Positions 58,510 to 64,000 of a stretch of DNA of 64,000 nucleotides are shown here, piece by piece. The stretch spans positions 62,001 to 126,000 of the forward strand of contig NZ_JWIG01000009.1 of assembly GCF_000814675.1 (NCBI RefSeq). The letters are read 5' to 3'. The notes under the pieces are model-generated. The model did not search any database. It was not told where the DNA came from and saw only the letters and a program-made list of their open reading frames with translations. Source of the DNA: Pseudoalteromonas distincta (GTDB lineage: Bacteria; Pseudomonadota; Gammaproteobacteria; Enterobacterales; Alteromonadaceae). Made by a program: the position numbers and the translations under genes. Each line of letters starts with the position of its first letter. The stretch's first letter is position 1.

Positions 58510-59718
58510 TTAAATAGTGCGAGTTGCGATACTGGGCGAAATATTAGCAGCGCGTTTAGCCGGCGCTAATACCGCAAGTAAGCTCATTAAAAATACGGCA
58601 ATGGCGGTAACGGCTATATAACTTGGCGGTAGTGCAGCTACAGAAAAATACTGCATTAACATTTTCCCAAGCAGTATTGCTGTTACTACACCTAAGGCTA
58701 AACCTAGGCTACAAATTAATGCATTTTCTACTAAAAAGTAGCTAACAATAGCTGACTTTCTTGCGCCAAGTGCTCTGCGTGTACCAATTTGCTTAGTACG
58801 TTTGCTAATATTAAATAAGGTTAAGCCAAAAATACCGAGAGCGGTTATAAGCACTAAAATAGTGATTAATACTATGAGCATGCGCATCATAAGGCGATCT
58901 TGAGCGGTATACTCATTTTTTAATTCATCAAGCCCTTTAATGTTGTTAATAACGCGTTTGCTGTAATTTTCGAGCATAGCATTTTCTATTTCTTTCATCA
59001 CAGCTGCTCGCTGACCAGGCTTAGTACGAACGGCAACTTGTGCATAACTTGCTGCTTTAATATAAGGAATAAACGCAAGATTATCGGGTTTACTGTCTTT
59101 GAGCCACGGGCCTTTCATTTTTCCGATCACGCCAATAATTTTAAGCGGTAGGTCGCCAAAATAAACTATTTTCCCTAAACCATCTCCATCAGGGTAGAGC
59201 TCATCAAGTAAGGCTTTAGTGACTATAGTGACGTTGGTGCGCTTTTGTGTAATTTCGTTTGTAACGAGCACTTCATCTTCGGTAAAGTTTCGCCCTGCAA
59301 TTAAGTTAACGCCGTAGGTATTAATTGCGTGGTCATCTATAAAAAAATAAGCGGTCCTGACACTTAGGCCTTCTTGTGGAGCAGGTTTTAAATTAAAGCT
59401 CGAAGCGCTGCCACCCCCTGATAGCGGAATACTACTGCTTAATGCGGCATCAACTACGCCTGGCATTTTTCTAAGCATGCTTTCATCAAGCTCAAACTGC
59501 TGGCTTAAGTTAATATCAGTACCAAAGGTCATTACATTAAACTTAAATATATCTTGCTCAGGGTAGCCCGTTTCTTGGTTTAAATAGCTAATTCTATCTT
59601 GAATAATAAATGCAGCATTACTGACTATAGCTGTGGTAATTGCAATTTGAATTAGTAGTAATACAGCGCCCACCTTTGAGCGGCATAAGGCGTTAAATAT
59701 AGGTTTTATTTCTAACAT
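58510..59718 (-). CDS. FtsX/MacB-type ABC permease, second subunit
   Basis: 402 aa. An N-terminal membrane segment (about 17-38), a large periplasmic MacB-like domain (about 40-275) and three C-terminal membrane segments (about 283-303, 330-355, 365-390) around the cytoplasmic TKQIGTRRALGARKSAI loop that contacts the ATPase. It pairs with the similar permease encoded just upstream (11 nt gap). The two probably form a heterodimer with the separate ATPase. Confidence 0.91.
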   Translation of the reverse strand: MLEIKPIFNALCRSKVGAVLLLIQIAITTAIVSNAAFIIQDRISYLNQETGYPEQDIFKFNVMTFGTDINLSQQFELDESMLRKMPGVVDAALSSSIPLSGGGSASSFNLKPAPQEGLSVRTAYFFIDDHAINTYGVNLIAGRNFTEDEVLVTNEITQKRTNVTIVTKALLDELYPDGDGLGKIVYFGDLPLKIIGVIGKMKGPWLKDSKPDNLAFIPYIKAASYAQVAVRTKPGQRAAVMKEIENAMLENYSKRVINNIKGLDELKNEYTAQDRLMMRMLIVLITILVLITALGIFGLTLFNISKRTKQIGTRRALGARKSAIVSYFLVENALICSLGLALGVVTAILLGKMLMQYFSVAALPPSYIAVTAIAVFLMSLLAVLAPAKRAANISPSIATRTI

Positions 59719-59729
59719 TGTGACATTCC

Positions 59730-61043
59730 TTATTGGCTCTTAAGATAAATAGCAGGATTGGTTTTACACACTAACCAAGCTGGGTACAAACCAGCTAAAA
59801 TGCAGGTTGTAATTGCAATCAATGGGGCGCTCAATAGCATGGTTAAATCCATTGTCGCTAAGTTTTCATAGTAGTCGTAGCTTTGCCCTACGCCCATTAA
59901 ACCAAGTTGTGCTAGTACAATTCCTAGCATGCCACCTATAAAGCCAAGCATGGCGACCTCAACTAAGTGCTGTAAAAATATTTGCCTTTTACTAGCACCT
60001 AATGCGCGTCTTACACCTACTTCTGGCGCTCTGCGTAAAAACTTAGCTAAAAGTAAACCTAAAATATTGGCTAAGCAGACACCTAAGAACATAAAGCTCA
60101 GGCCCACTAAAATTTTATTGTCTTCGGTGACGACGTTGTTGTATTGCATCCATTGGTTTACATCGCGAAGTTTATACTCAAGTTCTTTACGATTAAATCG
60201 ACCACGTTTTTGTTGTTCTTGCATGTAGGCTAATAAGTAATTTTGATAGGCTTGTTTTTGTTCAAGCGTATTTAGCTCTGCCCAAAACTGGATCCATACT
60301 TGCTCAGATTGCAGTTTATCTGCAAAGGTTGGTGTGTTTTCGTGTTTCCATCCATTGCTATTGCCCCAACTTACGAGCTCTTTTGCCTTTATTAAGCTAA
60401 AGGGCATAAATAACTCTTCTACTTGATTAAATGCACCGTTATTTAAATCATAATATTTAATATTGAGAGGCCAATGGTTAATAACACCAACTACTTGATA
60501 GCTTGTATCATCTAAGTAAATCAGTTCTCCGACAGAGTTTTTTCCTGCAAATAGTTTATCGTTTATCTCTTGGGTAATAACAACGACAGGTGCGGCAGAG
60601 TCTTCTTGCTCTTTGCTCCAAGCCCCCCCGTATAAAAATGACAAATTAAACATGCTAAAAAAGTCAGGCGTTGTCATGCGAGCATTACCTATAAAAGGTT
60701 TTATTTTGTCGGAGTCTAGATAAACTGAAAAGCCGGTACGCATCATAGCCACTTTTTTCTCTGACGTGGGTGCGTTTAATAAGTTCTCAGCATCTTGATA
60801 GGTCAGTTGCAGTGGCATGTTATCTTCTGTCCACCACGTACTACCATCGTCCATTGTTTGTAATTGCACACTGTAAAGTTGGCTGCTTTTTTCTGGGATA
60901 GGATCGGCCGACATCATGTGATAAACACTAAGGCTGGTCATTGTTATGCCTATACCTATCGCAATGGCAAGTACCATTAAAAAGCTAACCAGTGGGGTGC
61001 GCTTGAAGCTGCGCCAACTTAAATCTAAATAATGAATAAACAT
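59730..61043 (-). CDS. FtsX/MacB-type ABC permease, first subunit
   Basis: 437 aa. Same layout as its partner: membrane segment at about 18-40, periplasmic domain to about 305, then three membrane segments around EVGVRRALGASKRQIFLQH. Sequence between the two permeases is clearly divergent, so they are old paralogues. It lies 3 nt after the ATPase gene, implying coupled translation. Confidence 0.91.
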   Translation of the reverse strand: MFIHYLDLSWRSFKRTPLVSFLMVLAIAIGIGITMTSLSVYHMMSADPIPEKSSQLYSVQLQTMDDGSTWWTEDNMPLQLTYQDAENLLNAPTSEKKVAMMRTGFSVYLDSDKIKPFIGNARMTTPDFFSMFNLSFLYGGAWSKEQEDSAAPVVVITQEINDKLFAGKNSVGELIYLDDTSYQVVGVINHWPLNIKYYDLNNGAFNQVEELFMPFSLIKAKELVSWGNSNGWKHENTPTFADKLQSEQVWIQFWAELNTLEQKQAYQNYLLAYMQEQQKRGRFNRKELEYKLRDVNQWMQYNNVVTEDNKILVGLSFMFLGVCLANILGLLLAKFLRRAPEVGVRRALGASKRQIFLQHLVEVAMLGFIGGMLGIVLAQLGLMGVGQSYDYYENLATMDLTMLLSAPLIAITTCILAGLYPAWLVCKTNPAIYLKSQ

Positions 61044-61046
61044 TAG

Positions 61047-61757
61047 TTAAACCCCCGATGCTGTTTTTATAGTTTGCGCGCCCTGATAAAGCGTAAAGTC
61101 GGCAAGTTGTCCATCAACTACTTGAATATTACGCGGAGCACGGCGGGCTAATTCGCTATCATGCGTTACCATTACAATAGTGGCACCGTCGCGATTGATT
61201 TGTTCAAGTAACTCCATAACTTGGCGAGCCATTAGGCTGTCAAGGTTACCTGTTGGCTCATCGGCAAGTAAAAAACGAGGTTTACCAGCAAGCGCACGGG
61301 CTATTGCCACACGTTGTTGCTGGCCACCAGAGAGTTGTTGAGGTAAGTGTTTAGCGCGAGATGCTAAACCAACTTGTTCAAGGCATTGCTCAATTCGACG
61401 TTTTCGCTCATTTGCTTTAATCCCTCTGTAGCGAAGAGGAACTTCTATGTTTTCGTATAAATTTAAATCGGGGATCAAATTAAAGCCTTGGAATATAAAG
61501 CCAATTTTTTGATTACGTAAATCAGCACGTTGGTTATCGTTTAGGCTGCCAACATTAACGCCATCCAACAGGTATTCACCTTCGTTAAAAGGCTCGAGCA
61601 TACCTGCAATATTTAAAAAGGTTGTTTTTCCTGAGCCGCTAGGACCGGTAACAGCAATAAATTCGCCTTCGTTTACTTGCAGGTTAAAGTCTCGAAGCGC
61701 ATGGGTTTGTACCATTTCTGTTTGGTATACTTTACTTACATTGTTCATTTGTAACAT
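61047..61757 (-). CDS. ABC transporter ATPase (MacB/LolD class)
   Basis: 236 aa. Walker A GPSGSGKTT, Q-loop FIFQGFNLIPDL, signature LSGGQQQRVAIARAL, Walker B FLLADEPTGNLDS and switch VTHDSE are intact. The class drives mechanotransmission-type transporters that move substrates through the periplasm together with an HlyD adaptor. It lies 42 nt after the adaptor gene. Confidence 0.95.
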   Translation of the reverse strand: MLQMNNVSKVYQTEMVQTHALRDFNLQVNEGEFIAVTGPSGSGKTTFLNIAGMLEPFNEGEYLLDGVNVGSLNDNQRADLRNQKIGFIFQGFNLIPDLNLYENIEVPLRYRGIKANERKRRIEQCLEQVGLASRAKHLPQQLSGGQQQRVAIARALAGKPRFLLADEPTGNLDSLMARQVMELLEQINRDGATIVMVTHDSELARRAPRNIQVVDGQLADFTLYQGAQTIKTASGV

Positions 61758-61799
61758 GGTTGTTCCTAATTATTTTTAGCGTTGGTTGAGAACGTCTGT

Positions 61800-63053
61800 T
61801 TAATTTAATAAAATCGTATCGGCTTGCTTAAAGTCGCTGTAGCTTGAAATAATAATCTCATCGTTTTCTTTTAGTCCGCTCAAAAGCTCAACCGCATTAA
61901 TGCTGGTGGCGCCTATTGTAATAGGTATGCGCTTTGCAATATTGCCTTCTACCTTATAAGCAAAAATTCCGCCTTGCTGCATAAAAGCGCCGCGTTTTAC
62001 CTGCATTACACCTTCTCGGTTGTCGAGTAAAATACGTGCAGTTAAGCGTTGGTTTTGACGAATGTTGTTAGTAACACCTTTAAATCGGACGCGTGCTGTT
62101 ACTTCACGATTATTAACTTCTGGTGATATGGCGGATAAATTCCCCATCACTGTTTCATTTCCTAACTTAAGCTCTACTTCCATACCGAGTCCTAATTCGT
62201 TCGCATAACTTTCAGGTACTTGAAGTTCCGCTTCGAAATTACTTAAGTCGACGAGTGTCATAAGAGGTTGGCTTTGCGTCACTGCGGCTTTTTGTTGCAC
62301 AAGTAGGTTACCCACGATCCCAGTAACGGTAGCCTTAATAGATAGGTTGCTTACTTTTCTGATTAAATCATCAACAATAAGTTGTTGGCGGGTCACATCA
62401 CTTTTAGCAGCTTGTAGTTCAAAAGCGAGCGTGTCTTTGGCAAGCAATACCTCTTGTTGTGCATGTTTATACGAGAGCTTTGCACGTGATAAATCATCTA
62501 CTGCTTTTTCAAGATCAATTTGGCTAATTAAGTGCTTTTGTATTGATAACTGCGCGCGACGATTTTCGCGCTCAGCGGCGTTAAGCTCAACTTGTGCCAT
62601 ATCGAGTGTTTTATTTAAAGTGAGTGTTTGGCGTCTTGCTTGCAAATGTTGCCTTTGCTGCTCGCCTTGTAGTCGTTTAAGTACAGACTCCTGTTGCTTT
62701 AATTCGTTAGTTAACTCAGGGCTTTGCAGCAGGGCAAGTGTGTTGCCTTGCTTTACTGTATCGCCGGCCTTTACTTTTAAATCTATAAATCCACGTTCTG
62801 GACTGTAGATTTTAGGAGCATTAGCAGCAACAATTTTACCACTGGCGGCAATGTCTCGAATGAGCGCTTTAACGTGTACTTTGGCAACCTGTACTTTTGA
62901 GCGGCTAATAGAGCTTTTAGCGCTATGACTCGTTAAAAAAATATAAGCAACTGTTGAGACCACAATGAAAATAACCGCAGTGATTATCGCGTATTTTTTA
63001 TAGCTTATAGGTGCCTTTACTTGTACGTCTTGTGCGCTGGTATCTTTAATCAT
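61800..63053 (-). CDS. HlyD/MacA-type periplasmic adaptor protein
   Basis: 417 aa. One N-terminal membrane helix (about 20-44), a lipoyl-like half motif (IYSPERGFIDLKVKAGDTV), an alpha-helical hairpin of about 120 residues (110-235, rich in Q, A and R), the second lipoyl half (SIKATVTGIVGNLLVQ) and beta-barrel domains. It bridges the inner-membrane transporter to an outer-membrane TolC-type channel; no such channel is encoded here. GGGGGG 7 nt before the ATG overlaps the end of the small frame at 63065. Confidence 0.93.
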   Translation of the reverse strand: MIKDTSAQDVQVKAPISYKKYAIITAVIFIVVSTVAYIFLTSHSAKSSISRSKVQVAKVHVKALIRDIAASGKIVAANAPKIYSPERGFIDLKVKAGDTVKQGNTLALLQSPELTNELKQQESVLKRLQGEQQRQHLQARRQTLTLNKTLDMAQVELNAAERENRRAQLSIQKHLISQIDLEKAVDDLSRAKLSYKHAQQEVLLAKDTLAFELQAAKSDVTRQQLIVDDLIRKVSNLSIKATVTGIVGNLLVQQKAAVTQSQPLMTLVDLSNFEAELQVPESYANELGLGMEVELKLGNETVMGNLSAISPEVNNREVTARVRFKGVTNNIRQNQRLTARILLDNREGVMQVKRGAFMQQGGIFAYKVEGNIAKRIPITIGATSINAVELLSGLKENDEIIISSYSDFKQADTILLN

Positions 63054-63064
63054 TTAATTCCCCC

Positions 63065-63160
63065 CTACATTGCTTTTATGTATTTTTCGCACAGCAGTAA
63101 TAAAGCTGCGGTGCAAATGGCGGCAATAGGAGAGAGCAAAAATAAGCTTAGAGTAAACAT
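63065..63160 (-). CDS. Small hydrophobic protein at the head of the ABC operon (31 aa)
   Basis: A short frame MFTLSLFLLSPIAAICTAA, continuing LLLLCEKYIKAM, with a GGAA ribosome site 7 nt before its ATG. It forms a single predicted membrane helix with a positive C-terminal end. It lies between the sigma-54-like promoter and the adaptor gene, and its stop is 11 nt from the adaptor start, so it should be the first translated product of the operon. It could be a transporter subunit or a leader peptide; not recognised. Confidence 0.55.
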   Translation of the reverse strand: MFTLSLFLLSPIAAICTAALLLLCEKYIKAM

Positions 63161-63193
63161 GGTAATTCCAATTAGCGATTATATGTAAAGCTA

Positions 63194-63210
63194 TACGATT
63201 AATATGCCAA
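63194..63210 (-). promoter_or_regulatory. Sigma-54-like promoter of the ABC-transporter operon
   Basis: On the minus strand TTGGCATATTAATCGTA has a perfect -24 TTGGCA and, at correct spacing, a -12 region TCGTA in place of TTGCA. The second invariant base of the -12 GC is T, so the match is imperfect. It lies between the operator pair and the operon. Confidence 0.55.
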
Positions 63211-63262
63211 CTATTATCGCATTGATATTAAAGTGCTTTTTATTTTTTGTTCTTTAAAATGA

Positions 63263-63296
63263 TGTCCGCGGACAGTTTTTATGTCCGCATCGGACA
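63263..63296. promoter_or_regulatory. Two inverted-repeat operators (TGTCCG...CGGACA)
   Basis: TGTCCGCGGACA (63263-63274) and TGTCCG-CAT-CGGACA (63282-63296) are perfect inverted repeats with centres about 20 bp apart, i.e. two helical turns. They lie about 80-115 bp upstream of the expected sigma-54 start, the standard place for an NtrC-type activator. Confidence 0.75.
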
Positions 63297-63476
63297 CCGC
63301 TTTAAATAAAAATTCACTATTAATGTACAAAAAAGGACATGAACTTTCATAACTATACTAATGAGCAGCAATAATCGGGGATGTTAAGCCATTAAAGTAA
63401 TGAAATAGCATAAAACTATCTAAATGTTAACTGAATAGCGCCTCATGTGTTGAATACTTATTCACTTTTGTCTACC

Positions 63477-63492
63477 TTTACGTTTACGTAAG
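63477..63492. promoter_or_regulatory. LiuR-like operator upstream of gltB
   Basis: TTTACGTTTACGTAAG, read on the other strand, matches the LiuR-type palindrome at 15 of 16 positions. It is the same motif as at 11076. Confidence 0.62.
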
Positions 63493-63534
63493 CTGCGGCT
63501 TTGAGCGCTTGTGTTTTTTACAATATGTTAAACT

Positions 63535-63548
63535 TGACACCAGTGTCA
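63535..63548. promoter_or_regulatory. Perfect 14-bp palindrome of unknown regulator
   Basis: TGACAC-CA-GTGTCA, overlapping a TTGACA. It lies in the gltB control region about 200 bp before the ATG. The binding protein is unknown. Confidence 0.5.
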
Positions 63549-63633
63549 TGAAAAAATAGTGGTTAAAATAACGCTAAATGTTAAAAATAATGATAAAAAG
63601 AAATCTTGCTATGAAGTGAGAAATATTCAAGAA

Positions 63634-63651
63634 TGTGAATATGTATTCAAA
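63634..63651. promoter_or_regulatory. ArgR box upstream of gltB
   Basis: TGAAT-ATGT-ATTCA is a perfect core ARG box. A second right half, ATTCA, lies 6 bp upstream of it (63625-63629), suggesting a weak tandem box. It abuts the -35 element at 63658. Confidence 0.65.
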
Positions 63652-63657
63652 GTGCTA

Positions 63658-63686
63658 TTGACTCTATTTAAGATAGAGGCTAGTTT
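63658..63686 (+). promoter_or_regulatory. Probable sigma-70 promoter of gltB
   Basis: TTGACT, 17 bp, TAGTTT. It leaves a leader of about 60 nt before the gltB ATG. Confidence 0.5.
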
Positions 63687-63752
63687 TGTCCGTCTGTTAG
63701 CAAATCGTCGAGCAGTTCATCCACGCTAACAGTGCAGCAAGGGGAGGGGTCT

Positions 63753-64000
63753 ATGTTATACGACTCAAAGTTAGAAAAAGAAAATTGTGGCTTTGGCTTA
63801 ATAGCCCAAGTTAATGGTCAAGCTAGTCATAGGCTTATTCGTACTGCTATTACGGGGCTTGATCGCATGCAGCACCGTGGCGGTATATCTGCCGATGGTA
63901 AAACAGGTGATGGCTGTGGTTTATTATTACAAAAACCAGATAGCTTTTTCCGTGCAATTGCCAGTGAACATAATTGGCACTTAGGCAAAAACTACGCAGT
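63753..64000 (+). CDS. gltB: Glutamate synthase large subunit, N-terminal part (3' end outside window)
   Basis: The first 82 residues begin [26 protein letters not shown] precedes the ATG. The segment matches E. coli GltB closely: [33 protein letters not shown]. Cys12 is the predicted nucleophile of the N-terminal glutamine amidotransferase, exposed after removal of an 11-residue propeptide. The enzyme transfers glutamine nitrogen to 2-oxoglutarate with NADPH and GltD. The frame runs off the window. Upstream LiuR-like and ArgR-like sites suggest control by branched-chain amino acids and arginine. Confidence 0.96.
   Translation, partial: MLYDSKLEKENCGFGLIAQVNGQASHRLIRTAITGLDRMQHRGGISADGKTGDGCGLLLQKPDSFFRAIASEHNWHLGKNYA

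Overview
The window comes from a low-GC gammaproteobacterium of the Alteromonadales. A Pseudoalteromonas-like chromosome fits best. The evidence is the conserved gene orders pabB-nudL-sdaA and apt-dnaX-ybaB-recR-(rluA)-htpG-adk, the yeaG-yeaH-ycgB stress module, a TonB2/TtpC cluster, many c-di-GMP proteins and AT-rich intergenic DNA. I saw no rRNA, tRNA, insertion sequence or CRISPR array. The assignment rests on gene content only.

Layout. 1-4.4 kb: tail of a GGDEF gene, ychJ, a sulA-like gene with a LexA-like site, a Sel1 protein, a purine permease and an unknown membrane-anchored protein. 4.7-12.4 kb: central metabolism (cysB, sdaA, nudL, pabB, class I fumarase, leucine dehydrogenase). 12.4-25.5 kb: a CAT-family acetyltransferase, mtfA, a secreted beta-propeller/amidohydrolase, nif3, a DUF218 protein, metR with three tandem MetJ-type boxes, a GAF-GGDEF-EAL protein, pyrC and a cold-shock gene. 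25.5-26.5 kb holds no gene. 26.5-32.6 kb: six genes encoding a TonB2-type energy-transduction system, then a lipoprotein with a degenerate DUF885 signature.

34.2-36.7 kb is the most distinctive locus. It encodes an exported precursor with seven tandem double-EGKCG units (fourteen motifs), an MNIO/DUF692 enzyme and a DUF2063 partner. This is an HvfABC/bufferin-type metal-binding RiPP system, with an intrinsic terminator between precursor and enzyme. An overlooked 40-aa membrane-protein ORF follows. 36.8-46.6 kb: the apt-dnaX...adk block. Its dnaX keeps a complete programmed -1 frameshift cassette, and htpG has a textbook sigma-32 promoter.

46.6-55.7 kb: a secreted thiol peroxidase, a REC-CheC regulator beside a PAS-GGDEF cyclase, the yeaGH/ycgB module, sodB and a monothiol glutaredoxin. 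55.8-63.2 kb: a minus-strand operon running small ORF, HlyD adaptor, ABC ATPase, two FtsX-type permeases, NtrC-type regulator, sensor kinase. Upstream of it are a sigma-54-like promoter and two TGTCCG inverted repeats, so the operon probably controls itself. The window ends in the first 83 codons of gltB, whose control region carries LiuR-like and ArgR-like sites. The LiuR-like site recurs upstream of leucine dehydrogenase, linking branched-chain amino-acid breakdown to glutamate supply.
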